From contig NZ_JAFFQE010000005.1 of NCBI RefSeq assembly GCF_016919005.1, positions 298,350 to 362,349 on the forward strand: a stretch of 64,000 nt of DNA, written 5' to 3'. Positions 8,808-18,247 of this stretch are shown piece after piece (position 1 is the first letter of the stretch; each line of letters opens with the position of its first letter). The notes under the pieces are model-generated. The model was not told the origin of the DNA. It saw nothing but the letters and a program-made list of their open reading frames with translations, and did not search any database. This DNA is from Desulfopila inferna. Lineage in GTDB: Bacteria > Desulfobacterota > Desulfobulbia > Desulfobulbales > Desulfocapsaceae. The position numbers and the translations under genes are program-made.

Positions 8808-9437
8808 CTAGCCGAGCTTTTGATCCAGGCTGGCCTTAAAGTTGGGATCGACCGAATAACCGAGCAGTTCGGCCTTTTCCATATGCTGCTTCGCCTTTTT
8901 GAAATCCTCACCGAAATACAGTGCTACTGCCAGGTTGTTGTGGGCTAGCGGGGAATCCGGTTCGAGTTCCACGGCTTTTTTAGCCGCCTTCAGAGCACGC
9001 TCGTCTTCACCTTTCATAGTCAGCACGGAGGTGAGGTTCATCCAGACACTGGCAAGATTAGGATTATACTTTGCCGCTTTCTCATAGGATTCTATAGCCT
9101 TTTCAATTTGATCCTGCTGTTGCCGGATAAGTCCAAGATTAGCATGGGCCTGCGCGGCTTCCGGCAGAATTTTCAAGGCCTTCTCGTTGAGCTCCTCGGC
9201 CTTGGAAATATCCCCTTTGCCGAAATATATAGCACCTAGATTTATCAAGCTTTCCACGGACAAGGGGTCTATCTCCAGTGCCCTCTCGAGGGATTTGGCA
9301 GCTTCTTCCATCTTGCCGACCTTCATATACACCAGTCCCAGATGGTGGTGGGCTATGACATTTTCGGGTGATTCCTTGACTTGCTCTTGCAGCTCCTCAA
9401 TAACTTTCTCTATATCTTCTTTCTGATTTTCAGCCAT
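8808..9437 (-). CDS. TPR-repeat protein
   Basis: The 209-residue protein is made almost entirely of five or six regular TPR units from residue 25 on (HHHLGLVYMKVGKMEEAAKSL, LINLGAIYFGKGDISKAEEL and so on). There is no signal peptide, so it is cytoplasmic. A ribosome site (GAGGGAGA) lies just before the ATG. It sits between ribF and the DVU0298-like gene. It may be an adaptor for the same unknown assembly; nothing in the sequence gives the partner. Confidence 0.85.
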   Translation of the reverse strand: MAENQKEDIEKVIEELQEQVKESPENVIAHHHLGLVYMKVGKMEEAAKSLERALEIDPLSVESLINLGAIYFGKGDISKAEELNEKALKILPEAAQAHANLGLIRQQQDQIEKAIESYEKAAKYNPNLASVWMNLTSVLTMKGEDERALKAAKKAVELEPDSPLAHNNLAVALYFGEDFKKAKQHMEKAELLGYSVDPNFKASLDQKLG

Positions 9438-9654
9438 TTTCTCCCTCTACTGATAAACTTCATACTGTTACGGAATACCATCTTCCGTACGGACCGGAAA
9501 AGCATCCGATTATTGACAAACCCGGTATTTATAGGAACTTGACAGCATACCATTTACCCGCCGATATGCGCAAGCGCATACACTATAGACACCATGGTTG
9601 TACTTGCAAGCAGAAAATCCAAGGAGATCGCACCGCCGCAAAGCAGCAAATCTT

Positions 9655-10611
9655 TTACCAGACAAACCTTTGCTCATCCTTGACGGCAACATCAAGCACC
9701 TCTCTGGCACTGAGGACATCTTTAGCAATCTGCTCCGACAATTCCCGGATGGATGTAAACTTCACCTCCCCTCTAAGAAATTTTAACAGATTGACTTTGA
9801 TCGGTTTGCCGTAAATGTTGTGGTCAAAATCAAAGATATGGGTTTCAGCCACCAAAGTTTTTTCGCCGAAAGTAGGATTGTAGCCAATATTAATCACTCC
9901 GCCATAACAGACATCGTCATAGATTACCTGACACACATAAACCCCTGTACGAGGCACCAGATCTTCTTCTGATATATGTAGATTTGCGGTTGGATATCCG
10001 ATTTCCTTGCTCCCCCGCTGCTTGCCCCGCTGAACCTTGCCGCGAATCTGATAGTACCTGCCCAGCAACCGGCTGGTGTCCATCATTCTTCCTTCAGCAA
10101 CCAGTTCTCTGATTTTGGTGGAACTGACAATGGTATCATTTTCATAATAGGCATCAATCACCGTGACGGAGAAACCTTTTTCTTCTCCCTGTTTTCTGAG
10201 AAAGTCGATATTGCCCGCCCTGCCTTTGCCGAAAGCATAGTCATAGCCGACAAAGAGATCCTTCACTCCGATCCTGCGCAGCAGAATTTCATCGACGAAG
10301 GACTCGGCGGTTGTGCCGGCAAACTTAAGGTCAAAGGGAACTACGATAAGGACATCCATGCCGGAGAGTTCGATCAGCTCTATCTTTTGTTCAATTGTTG
10401 AAATCAGTTTAATGCCACCGGGCTTGAGTACCTGAAGCGGATGTGGATCGAAGGTGATGACAATGCTGGTGCCACCCACCCGGCGGGCATTCTGCTGAAC
10501 AACTTCAAAAAGCCTCTGGTGACCTAAATGCACTCCATCGAAGTTACCTATGGTGACGCATGGATTTTTATATTTTCCAGTTATGTCTTTAATATTTCTA
10601 ATAATTTTCAT
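9655..10611 (-). CDS. ribF: Bifunctional riboflavin kinase / FAD synthetase
   Basis: The 318-residue enzyme converts riboflavin to FMN and then FAD. The N-terminal adenylyltransferase domain has the GNFDGVHLGHQ nucleotide motif and VSSTKIREL; the C-terminal kinase domain has GYPTANLHI and the GVINIGYNPTF loop. With ribE, ribBA and ribH downstream it gives nearly the full route to FAD; only ribD is absent here. It is divergent from tRNA-Leu. Confidence 0.97.
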   Translation of the reverse strand: MKIIRNIKDITGKYKNPCVTIGNFDGVHLGHQRLFEVVQQNARRVGGTSIVITFDPHPLQVLKPGGIKLISTIEQKIELIELSGMDVLIVVPFDLKFAGTTAESFVDEILLRRIGVKDLFVGYDYAFGKGRAGNIDFLRKQGEEKGFSVTVIDAYYENDTIVSSTKIRELVAEGRMMDTSRLLGRYYQIRGKVQRGKQRGSKEIGYPTANLHISEEDLVPRTGVYVCQVIYDDVCYGGVINIGYNPTFGEKTLVAETHIFDFDHNIYGKPIKVNLLKFLRGEVKFTSIRELSEQIAKDVLSAREVLDVAVKDEQRFVW

Positions 10612-10661
10612 ATATCTTTTATTTAAAACAACTCTTTTTTAATTGAAGCGCCAAGAAAGTC

Positions 10662-10690
10662 TTGACAAAAAACCTGCCAGCAAGCATATT
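10662..10690 (+). promoter_or_regulatory. promoter of tRNA-Leu
   Basis: A perfect TTGACA (10662-10667), a 17-base spacer and CATATT (10685-10690) end 10 bases before the mature 5' end of tRNA-Leu. The match and position fit a stable-RNA promoter. Confidence 0.75.
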
Positions 10691-10700
10691 CTTCTGCGTT

Positions 10701-10787
10701 GCCGAAGTGGCGGAATTGGTAGACGCGCTAGGTTCAGGGTCTAGTGGGGGTATCCTCGTGGAAGTTCGAGTCTTCTCTTCGGCACCA
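10701..10787 (+). tRNA. tRNA-Leu (anticodon CAG)
   Basis: The 87-base tRNA has a 7-bp acceptor stem GCCGAAG/CTTCGGC, a CTAG(G)-type anticodon stem holding CAG, a long class II variable arm, a TTCGAGT T-loop and an encoded CCA. It reads CUG codons. Confidence 0.97.
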
Positions 10788-10801
10788 ATTTTTCTATAAT
10801 C

Positions 10802-10837
10802 AAGCTGTCTTCCTTTTTGGGAAGGCAGCTTTTTTTA
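10802..10837 (+). terminator. Rho-independent terminator of tRNA-Leu
   Basis: AAGCTGTCTTCC (10802-10813) pairs with GGAAGGCAGCTT (10820-10831) through 12 bp including one G-T pair, and is followed by a run of T. Confidence 0.9.
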
Positions 10838-11173
10838 TATCCTATCTTTTCTCCGCTCATACTCAAGGTAATACATTTTCCTGCCCCCGTATAGCATGAT
10901 CCTTGCTTTATCGCAATCACACTCTTTCACGCAAACAATTATCGTTCTATGAATCCGAGCGTTCGCCGGCTATTCTCCGATCGTGGCGGCGGGAACACCC
11001 GGTCTCCTTACCGTCATTACCTCCAGACAGAATCGGCCGTTACAATGTTTTTTGTTCACTTCAATAAATCAATGCAATTTCTTACACTTGCCTAAGACTT
11101 CCTGTCCCATCAATTTTGGTATCACGAATATTCAATAATGCTGAAAGTATTATGTGCAGAAGTGCGATATTGT
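10838..11173. other. intergenic region upstream of the pckG promoter
   Basis: No gene, tRNA or strong repeat could be recognised here. Confidence 0.5.
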
Positions 11174-11202
11174 TTGACGCTCCACCTAAAAAATAATAGA
11201 AT
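11174..11202 (+). promoter_or_regulatory. promoter of pckG
   Basis: TTGACG (11174-11179), a 17-base spacer and TAGAAT (11197-11202) give a good sigma70-type match about 85 bases before the pckG start. Confidence 0.65.
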
Positions 11203-11291
11203 GCTTATGTAAGTCATTTTAAACAGGCCCTATTTTCTCCAACAGGGCATAGTCTATATACCACTATTACATAACTTCAAGGAGTTAAAGA

Positions 11292-13247
11292 ATGCTTGAA
11301 CTTAAACAGGGAGATGATATTCTCGCCGCTGTCGGGGGAATATCCACCATCTCCGAGGGCAGAAAGCTGATCAACGAAACACTCGATGCGGCAAACAGGG
11401 AGAAGATCGCTCTGATCAAAAACGAGGAAGCCCTTCTGAAGCTGGCCAACGCCATCTCCATGTGCAAGCCGGAACATGTTTTCATCGACACCGGCAGCGC
11501 AGAAGACATACAGTGGATCAGAGATTACGCCCTGGAAACGGGAGAAGAGAAGAAACTGGCAAAACCGGGACATACCATTCATTTCGATCTGCCCCAGGAT
11601 CAGGCCCGGCTGGTCAACCAAACATATTATATTATTAACGAAGGCGAGCAGATGAGTTCGCTTGCCAAATCAGTGCTGCGCAGCGATGCCCTCGACTATG
11701 TCAAGAAGTATATGATCGGCATCATGCGGTCTAAAACCATGATGGTTGGTTTTTTCAGCCGCGGCCCCGTTGGCGCCGAAGCGACCGTCCCGGCAATCGA
11801 GATATCCTCATCATCCTATGTATTCCACTCCGCGGAGATTCTTTATAGAAACTGTTTTGCCGATTTTGACGCTGAAGTTGAAAGAGCCGGTCTCTTCTTC
11901 ACCAATGTTCACGCCCAGGGTGAAAACAGACCCGAGGATGTCCCGCATGCCCGAATTTTCATGGACCGCAGCTGGCAGACTACCTTCTCAACCTTCTGCA
12001 CCTATGCCGGCAACACCCTTCTTCTGAAAAAAGGTAATCATCGATTTTCCGTGGATTACGCCACGTATTACAAGCTTGAAGAACAGCTGTCCGAGCATAT
12101 GTTTATCACCGGCATGACCGGTCCCGGTGGGCGCAAGACCTTCTTCGCCGGCGCCGCACCTTCAGGGTGCGGCAAAACCACTACTGCCATGGTCGGCTCC
12201 GATTTCATCGGCGATGATCTGGCCCAGATCTGGATTGCCGAAGATGGTACTATTCGCGGGGTCAATCCTGAAAAGGGGATCTTCGGCATCGTCGAAGACG
12301 TCAACAAGGTGGGTGATCCCTACCTGATGGACTGTCTGCGCGGTGACGGTACCGAGGTTATCTGGTCGAATGTCCTGGTAGACGAAAGCGGTACACCGCA
12401 TTGGGTCGGCAACGGTGAAAAGGTGCCGGAAAAGGGAGTCAATTTTCAAGGCGAATGGCACCAGGGCAAAACCGACGGCGACGGCCACTCGATCCCCATG
12501 TCTCACAAAAACTCACGCTGCACCCTGCTCGCTTCAGCAATTAAAAATCATGCTAGCGAACTGGCTGAAGATCCTGCCGGTGTACCCTTGAAAATATTCA
12601 CCTATTCAGGGCGCGATGCCGACACCATGCCGCCCGTATGGGTCGCCAGAACAGCCGATGAAGGTGTGGCTATCGGCGCCTCTATCGTCTCACAAGCTAC
12701 AGCTACCGAAGTCGGCGCAACAGGGGTGCGCCGTCAGCCATGGGCGAATGCACCGTTTATTCCAGGTCCGCTTGCAGATTATATGGATGCCCAATTCAGG
12801 TTCTTCAACTCCAAAAAATTTACAGAAGAAGCCAAGCCTGTACTGGCAGGACTCAACTACTTTCTCACCCACGCCAACAGAGGTGGTAGCGGCAGCGGTC
12901 TTTTGGGAGAGAAAAAGGACGTCAAGGTATGGCTGGGATGGCTGGAAAGATTTGCCAATAAAGAAGTGGAGGCGATCGAATCGCCGATCGGAATGCTGCC
13001 CAGATACGAAGATCTCAAAACGCTTTTTGCCGACATTGACAAAGAATACCCCAAATCGCTCTATGATATGCAGTTTGCTCTGTATGTAGACAACATCGTC
13101 CAACGGCTTGACCTGCAGCAGCATGAGTACAGTAAAGAAGCGGATATCCCCCAGCGTCTCTTCGAGATCTACAGCAGACAGAAAAATGAACTTCTTGCCC
13201 TGAAAGAGAAGTTTGGTGCGATTGTCGCCATTGACAATCTCTGCTAA
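11292..13247 (+). CDS. pckG: Phosphoenolpyruvate carboxykinase (GTP)
   Basis: The 651-residue enzyme interconverts oxaloacetate plus GTP with PEP, CO2 and GDP, at the gluconeogenic or anaplerotic node. The kinase-1a loop with the reactive cysteine reads PSGCGKTTTAM near residue 290, and IGDDLAQIW, the HKNSR substrate loop and the PWANAPFIPG and GRDADTMPPVW segments are as in the GTP class rather than the ATP class. It is slightly longer than the usual 600-620 residues. A good ribosome site (AAGGAG) precedes the ATG. It stands alone between its own promoter and terminator. Confidence 0.95.
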   Translation: MLELKQGDDILAAVGGISTISEGRKLINETLDAANREKIALIKNEEALLKLANAISMCKPEHVFIDTGSAEDIQWIRDYALETGEEKKLAKPGHTIHFDLPQDQARLVNQTYYIINEGEQMSSLAKSVLRSDALDYVKKYMIGIMRSKTMMVGFFSRGPVGAEATVPAIEISSSSYVFHSAEILYRNCFADFDAEVERAGLFFTNVHAQGENRPEDVPHARIFMDRSWQTTFSTFCTYAGNTLLLKKGNHRFSVDYATYYKLEEQLSEHMFITGMTGPGGRKTFFAGAAPSGCGKTTTAMVGSDFIGDDLAQIWIAEDGTIRGVNPEKGIFGIVEDVNKVGDPYLMDCLRGDGTEVIWSNVLVDESGTPHWVGNGEKVPEKGVNFQGEWHQGKTDGDGHSIPMSHKNSRCTLLASAIKNHASELAEDPAGVPLKIFTYSGRDADTMPPVWVARTADEGVAIGASIVSQATATEVGATGVRRQPWANAPFIPGPLADYMDAQFRFFNSKKFTEEAKPVLAGLNYFLTHANRGGSGSGLLGEKKDVKVWLGWLERFANKEVEAIESPIGMLPRYEDLKTLFADIDKEYPKSLYDMQFALYVDNIVQRLDLQQHEYSKEADIPQRLFEIYSRQKNELLALKEKFGAIVAIDNLC

Positions 13248-13273
13248 ATAGCCAATTACACAGGAGCTAATCA

Positions 13274-13303
13274 GGGTCGTCCAAATCCGGGCGACCCTTT
13301 TTT
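13274..13303 (+). terminator. Rho-independent terminator of pckG
   Basis: GGGTCGTCC pairs with GGGCGACCC across a 6-base loop and is followed by TTTTTT. Confidence 0.9.
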
Positions 13304-13407
13304 GTTGTTCCGACTGCAGCAGTGACCGCAGGTCCGTCTTGCTTCATTCTTCGACAATGCATAGTCTTTAAGAACCAACTCCTCTCTACCTGTAAAAACC
13401 GGCCTCA

Positions 13408-14313
13408 ATGACCGACCCTAATCATTCCGAAGAAACCGCAGTTGTAGAAACAAGCCAACAGGAACATCTTTCCGCCTGTTCACTGGTGCTGACGGCGGTG
13501 CAGATTCCCCACACCATTTCTTCTGAGGGAGAGACATTCATTATATACGTTTCCCGCGAAGATGCCGAAAACGCCAGATATCACCTCTTATCCTACCAGA
13601 GCGAAAATGTAAACTGGCCGCCGGCGCAGCCGCAATTCAGCGAACAGAACTCTTCGGCCATCCAGCCCCCTACGTTCATCGTCATCGGAGCATTGGTCCT
13701 TTTCTACAATGTTACAGGCCCATGGAGCCAACGTTCCATCTGGTTCAGCAATGGGGCCGGCGATTCGACCGCAATCCTGCAACATGGGGAATACTACCGG
13801 ATCATTACTGCTCTGACACTTCATGCCGACCTGACCCACCTGCTGGGCAACTGCTTTCTGGGAGGCTTTCTTCTCCATTTTTTCTGTAAAACCGTAGGGC
13901 CTGGCGTTGGGGTTTTTGCTGTCCTCCTCTCTGCCGCCCTGGGCAATTACATCAACGTCTATCTGCATGGCCCGGGGCATCATTTTGTCGGCTACTCCAC
14001 TGCAGTTTTTGCCACCATTGGCATGCTGGCCATGGCTAGTTACCACAGCAAAAAGAGTGTATCAACCCTGCAGATTCTCGTCCCTTTCATGGCTGGTGCC
14101 GCATTACTTGCCATGACGGGGAGTTCCGGAGAACGAACTGATCTGGGTGCCCATTTCTTTGGGATATTGAGCGGTTTTTTCATCGGCAGACTGCTGATTA
14201 CTGAGCTGGCTATCAACTTGCGAAAATCATCTTTACTGCAGCTGGTTCTTTTCCTTTTTACGGCTTTTGTTGTTTACTTCAGCTGGGATATTGGAATGCA
14301 GAGGGTATATTGA
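13408..14313 (+). CDS. Rhomboid-family intramembrane serine protease
   Basis: The 301-residue protein starts with a soluble domain (residues 20-65) that resembles the DUF2007 signal-transducing fold and continues as a six-helix rhomboid. The rhomboid signature HADLTHLLGNC, the catalytic serine in GYSTAVFATIG (Ser197) and the catalytic histidine in LGAHFFGILSG (His249) are all present. The usual GxSG has threonine in the last place. It should cleave transmembrane substrates in the inner membrane. The start at 13408 has only a weak ribosome site. It is monocistronic between pckG and hflK. Confidence 0.85.
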   Translation: MTDPNHSEETAVVETSQQEHLSACSLVLTAVQIPHTISSEGETFIIYVSREDAENARYHLLSYQSENVNWPPAQPQFSEQNSSAIQPPTFIVIGALVLFYNVTGPWSQRSIWFSNGAGDSTAILQHGEYYRIITALTLHADLTHLLGNCFLGGFLLHFFCKTVGPGVGVFAVLLSAALGNYINVYLHGPGHHFVGYSTAVFATIGMLAMASYHSKKSVSTLQILVPFMAGAALLAMTGSSGERTDLGAHFFGILSGFFIGRLLITELAINLRKSSLLQLVLFLFTAFVVYFSWDIGMQRVY

Positions 14314-14644
14314 CGTATCATTCTCCTGAAGATGCAGTCCATTGCATTATCCCCCAATTGGCCTGTTTTCACCATGGCGAAATGAATCAAATGATCCGTT
14401 AGTTTTTTTTCCCGGGCGCCGCGAAAATACAGCGGTTGCTGCTTTGCAAAAGTCAATCTTCTCTTTCCAACTCCGCTTTTTCATGGTAAGTTAGGTTCTT
14501 ATTTTTTAAATTTACAAGCACTGGTTAATACTTATTTTTCTAAGTTGATTATTTACGGAACCATAACTTTACCTTCCGGAAAGGATAGTATCCTCGCCGT
14601 GAGACTTCGGAAAGTGAAGACAACAACGAAATCAGGAGATTTAT
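14314..14644. other. intergenic region upstream of hflK
   Basis: No gene is seen. A short palindrome GGATAGTATCC (14583-14593) lies about 50 bases before hflK and could be an operator; the hflK ribosome site (AGGAG) is at the right end. Confidence 0.45.
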
Positions 14645-15784
14645 ATGTCCAATCATGATCAACAGCCTCCATGGGGAAGCAAGAAAAAGCCCCAGACCCC
14701 CGAAGAAATGGTGGCCCAGATTATCAAGAAGCTACAGGATTTTTTTTCCGATCACAAAAAGCCGCCGGGTGGCGGTGATGACGGAGACAAGCCGCAAAAA
14801 TCATTCAATCCCTTTTCCGGAATCGGAAAAATACTGGCTGTAGTGCTGGTGATTCTTGTTTTTCAGGGCGTCATGTCTTCCATCTATAAAATAACTCCGG
14901 GTGAGGTAGGTGTTATACTGCGCCTCGGTAAATACAATAAAACCACAGAACCTGGCCTCCATTTAAAGATTCCCTATTTCGATAAACTCTTCAAGGTTGA
15001 TGTGGAGAGCATCCGCAAAGAGGAATTTGGTTTTCGCCAAACCTCACCCGGCCAGAGAAGCTCTTTTGCCAGAGGTGAGTATGAGCACGAATCTCTCATG
15101 CTGACCGCCGATAAGAATGTCATTAACGTTGCCTGGATCGTGCAATACCGGGTCAACAACCCCGGTAACTTTCTGTTCATGGTAAAGGATGTTCGCCAGG
15201 CCATTCGCGATCTCTCGGAAGCCACCACCAGACGAATCGTCGGCAATATGGATTTCGATTATGTTCTCAGCAACCGGGATCTTCTGGCCATGTCGGTGAA
15301 AAACGAGCTGCAAGCACAGCTCAACAATATTCGTGCAGGCGTCGGCATCGGCACAGTTCAGTTCCAGGACATCAATCCTCCTGAACCCGTGAAGCCGGCA
15401 TTCAACGAAGTCAACGAAGCCGACCAGGACATGAAGCGACTGGTCAACCAAGCCGAAGAGCAATACAACAAGGTCATCCCGAAAGCCCGTGGCCAGGCCA
15501 AGCAGATCATCGAAGAGTCCTATGGTTACGCGGCAAAGCGTGTCAATAACGCCAAAGGTGAAACGGGAAGATTCCTCGATATTCTCGCAGAGTATGCCAA
15601 TGCACCGGATGTCACCAGAAAACGAATGTATCTTGAAACCATGCAGGAAATCATTCCGACAGTCAGATCCGTCTACGTCCTCGATAAAAATCAGCAGACA
15701 CCAATCCCCTTGTTGAATCTGAGCGGTGACAAAGGACTGGATTTTTCCACTCCCCAAAATGACAATCAGCAGAGGACCAAATAA
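14645..15784 (+). CDS. hflK: FtsH protease modulator HflK (SPFH family)
   Basis: The 379-residue inner-membrane protein forms a cage with HflC around the FtsH protease. A proline/glycine-rich cytoplasmic N-terminus (residues 1-60, PPGGGDDGDK) is followed by one transmembrane helix near residues 64-82, then the SPFH domain (PGEVGVILRLGKY, EPGLHLKIPYFDK) and a charged coiled-coil region. The stop overlaps the hflC ATG by one base (TAATG). The N-terminal layout is the standard HflK one. Confidence 0.95.
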   Translation: MSNHDQQPPWGSKKKPQTPEEMVAQIIKKLQDFFSDHKKPPGGGDDGDKPQKSFNPFSGIGKILAVVLVILVFQGVMSSIYKITPGEVGVILRLGKYNKTTEPGLHLKIPYFDKLFKVDVESIRKEEFGFRQTSPGQRSSFARGEYEHESLMLTADKNVINVAWIVQYRVNNPGNFLFMVKDVRQAIRDLSEATTRRIVGNMDFDYVLSNRDLLAMSVKNELQAQLNNIRAGVGIGTVQFQDINPPEPVKPAFNEVNEADQDMKRLVNQAEEQYNKVIPKARGQAKQIIEESYGYAAKRVNNAKGETGRFLDILAEYANAPDVTRKRMYLETMQEIIPTVRSVYVLDKNQQTPIPLLNLSGDKGLDFSTPQNDNQQRTK

Positions 15785-16722
15785 TGAAAAACATAGCAAA
15801 ATTTTTACTCGTCGGCTTAGTTCTGGCGGCCATCGTCATCATCTATGATGGCTTCTTCATACTGGAAGAGGGGAAACAGGCGGTTATAACGCAATTCGGC
15901 GCACCAGTCGCCTCGAAAACCGAGGCAGGGCTCCACTTCAAAAAGCCGTTTTTCCATCAAGTTCAACTTTTCGAGAAAAAGATCCAGATCTGGGATGGCG
16001 AGCCGAACCAGGTTCCCACCAACGATAAAACCTACGTCTATCTCGATGTCACCGCAAGGTGGAAGATTGCCGATCCCCTGCAGTTTCTGCGAGCGGTAAA
16101 GACGGAGGCACGAGCTCAATCCCTGCTGAGCGATATCATCGACGGTACGGTCAGGGATATGGTCAACAAAAACGATCTTAGCGAAATTATCCGCAGCTCC
16201 GACTGGTCGGAAGCAACCATGACTCCGTCCAATTATGGACTTGAGGCCAGACCGAAAATGGGCAGAGACAAGATCGCCGCACGCGTACTCGAGATTGCCT
16301 CAAAAGTTACGCCGCAGTACGGCATTGAGCTTAATGAAGTGATGTTTAAGCGAGTCAACTATATCGAATCGGTACAACTCCGTGTCTACGACAGGATGAT
16401 CTCCGAGCGAAAGCGTATCGCCGCGGAGAAACGCTCCTTCGGTGAAGGCCAGAAGGCTGAAATTCTCGGACAGGTTGAGAGAGAGTATAACGAGATCACC
16501 TCCGAGGCCAATCGTGAAGCACTCCGCATTAAAGGTAAAGCGGATGCTGAAGCGACCAAGATATACGGCCTCGCCTATTCCAAGGATCCTGAGTTCTATT
16601 CATTCCAGAGATCACTCGAAGGCTATGCTAAAATTATCGGTGCGAACACCAACCTGGTGCTCTCTGCCGATTCAGAACTTTACCAGTATGTAAAGGAGGT
16701 TTCCGGCAACACCGCCGAATAA
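15784..16722 (+). CDS. hflC: FtsH protease modulator HflC (SPFH family)
   Basis: The 312-residue partner of HflK has an N-terminal signal anchor (residues 5-25), then an SPFH domain beginning EEGKQAVITQFGAP and a coiled-coil segment with many Glu/Arg/Ala residues (ERKRIAAEKRSFGEGQKAEI). It is translationally coupled to hflK and followed by a strong terminator, making hflKC a two-gene operon. Confidence 0.95.
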   Translation: MKNIAKFLLVGLVLAAIVIIYDGFFILEEGKQAVITQFGAPVASKTEAGLHFKKPFFHQVQLFEKKIQIWDGEPNQVPTNDKTYVYLDVTARWKIADPLQFLRAVKTEARAQSLLSDIIDGTVRDMVNKNDLSEIIRSSDWSEATMTPSNYGLEARPKMGRDKIAARVLEIASKVTPQYGIELNEVMFKRVNYIESVQLRVYDRMISERKRIAAEKRSFGEGQKAEILGQVEREYNEITSEANREALRIKGKADAEATKIYGLAYSKDPEFYSFQRSLEGYAKIIGANTNLVLSADSELYQYVKEVSGNTAE

Positions 16723-16748
16723 AGGATAACCTTTGACAACAATACGGA

Positions 16749-16777
16749 CGGGGGCAGAAAAGCCCCCGTTTTTTTTT
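16749..16777 (+). terminator. Rho-independent terminator of hflKC
   Basis: CGGGGGC (16749-16755) and GCCCCCG (16762-16768) form a perfect 7-bp GC stem followed by nine T. Confidence 0.93.
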
Positions 16778-16848
16778 ACCTCCGCTTCCTCCGACATTAC
16801 CTTGAAAGAAACGGTCAGACGAAGGCTTCACGCTTAGGTGCCTGTTAT

Positions 16849-17529
16849 TCAATCGTCTGAATCTTCTCCGCCGCTCGGGTAGGCTGGTGCATGATGTCCA
16901 GAAAAGGGGATTCTGCCCTTTTCATCCAGCAAAACCTCCAACCGATCCAGGTCCCCTTCATCGGCAATCTCATCGACATGCAGCTTTTCAAAACGGCAGT
17001 TGCAATAGGTTAACTGGGCGTCACACCAGGGGCATACTTCAACAGGGCAGCCCAGATGATGATATTCTCCCTCAGCCACTGCGCAGGCGGGACAAAAAGC
17101 ACTGGGAGGTGTGGCCGCGTCGATTTGACGGTTATCGCGGGCATCCACTTTATTGATAAAATCCTCATCACTGGCATATCCGAAAAAACTCAATACTTCA
17201 TCATTACCGATACCATCCTTTTTCTCACCCAGATACACAGGTATCTCATCATGATAAAAATAAAGGTATTCGTAGGTGCCGGTCGCAACTCCCAGCAGGA
17301 AGACATCATGCCGGGAGATTATCTGGGTGACTCTACACACCGCCTCCTCACGAAACTCCGGCAGCCTTGCATAAAAATCACGCAGGACATGCAGGGCAAC
17401 TCTGTTCTCCTTATATTTTTCCAAGGCTTCCAGGGCAATCCGGCGCTCATTCTCGGCCACCGAATATTCAATGAAGAGTTTAATTTCTTCAATATCTTTC
17501 CTATTATCTTCGTCAGTTATTTTTACCAT
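16849..17529 (-). CDS. Unknown protein with C-terminal zinc-ribbon
   Basis: The 226-residue protein is not recognised. Its N-terminal 75 residues are helical and charged, the middle (GTYEYLYFYHDEIPVYLGEKKDG) is beta-rich, and residues about 145-180 hold eight cysteines (CPAC, GCPVEVCPWC, YCNC) suited to binding two zinc ions. The C-terminus ends in an acidic tail. Its start overlaps the end of thiE by 17 bases, so the two are probably cotranscribed. Nothing links it directly to thiamine synthesis. Confidence 0.75.
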   Translation of the reverse strand: MVKITDEDNRKDIEEIKLFIEYSVAENERRIALEALEKYKENRVALHVLRDFYARLPEFREEAVCRVTQIISRHDVFLLGVATGTYEYLYFYHDEIPVYLGEKKDGIGNDEVLSFFGYASDEDFINKVDARDNRQIDAATPPSAFCPACAVAEGEYHHLGCPVEVCPWCDAQLTYCNCRFEKLHVDEIADEGDLDRLEVLLDEKGRIPFSGHHAPAYPSGGEDSDD

Positions 17530-18247
17530 TACTACTCTCGGAAATCAGTGTCATCCATTTAGCGGTTTCCTGCTGAATGTCGGGGGCCTGACTAAGCGCC
17601 GTCACCACGGCGATACGTCGTGCACCGGCGGCAACCAGCTCGCCGACATGATGACTCTTTATGCCGCCCATCACTGTGAAGGGCAGCGAACACAGGGCGG
17701 AAAAGCTGCGAACCGCGTCAGTTCCCAGATAATCAGACAATCCTTCTTTGGTCCGCGTTGCATACAAGGGCCCGATGTTATAATAACTGACCGGGTTAGT
17801 ATTAAGTGTACCATCTTTTGCCACTGCAATCACGTCTTCCCGGCTGTTACAGGAGAGTCCGATAATCATTTGCGGGGCGATCACCTTAATTTCAGCAGGC
17901 GGCAGGTCGCCCTGACCGACATGAACTCCATCGGCATCAGCCATGATAGCGATGTCCACCCTGTCATTAACTATAAACAGTGCACCTGCTTCACGTGTTT
18001 TTTTTCTGAAATATTTGGCCTTTTCCAGCAACTTGTTGTCTTTACTTTTCTTATCACGCAGCTGTATCATCTTTGCTCCACCACCAAGGACGCCTTCCAG
18101 CCATTGCCTGTCCGAGCTCCCGGCAGACAGTTCCTCGCAGCTGACCGGATACACGGTGAGAGCATCGATCAACTGCTGCAGCCGTTGTCCGTAAAGAACA
18201 CTTCTGTTTGCCTCACTCACTGTTTTCTTCTCCCAAAATAGTGTCAT
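17513..18247 (-). CDS. thiE: Thiamine-phosphate synthase
   Basis: The 244-residue TIM-barrel enzyme couples HMP-pyrophosphate with thiazole phosphate. Typical segments are MIQLRDKKSKD, FIVNDRVDIAIMADADGVHVGQGDLP, the pyrophosphate-binding YYNIGPLYATRTK and VMGGIKSHHVGELVAAGARRIAVVTAL. The N-terminal 30 residues are an extension before the barrel, so an internal start is possible. No TPP riboswitch could be found upstream. Confidence 0.93.
   Translation of the reverse strand: MTLFWEKKTVSEANRSVLYGQRLQQLIDALTVYPVSCEELSAGSSDRQWLEGVLGGGAKMIQLRDKKSKDNKLLEKAKYFRKKTREAGALFIVNDRVDIAIMADADGVHVGQGDLPPAEIKVIAPQMIIGLSCNSREDVIAVAKDGTLNTNPVSYYNIGPLYATRTKEGLSDYLGTDAVRSFSALCSLPFTVMGGIKSHHVGELVAAGARRIAVVTALSQAPDIQQETAKWMTLISESSNGKNN

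Noticed and set aside
11277..11621. A long minus frame opposite the start of pckG
   Set aside because: It is the complement of a clear PEP carboxykinase coding region and has no family match.
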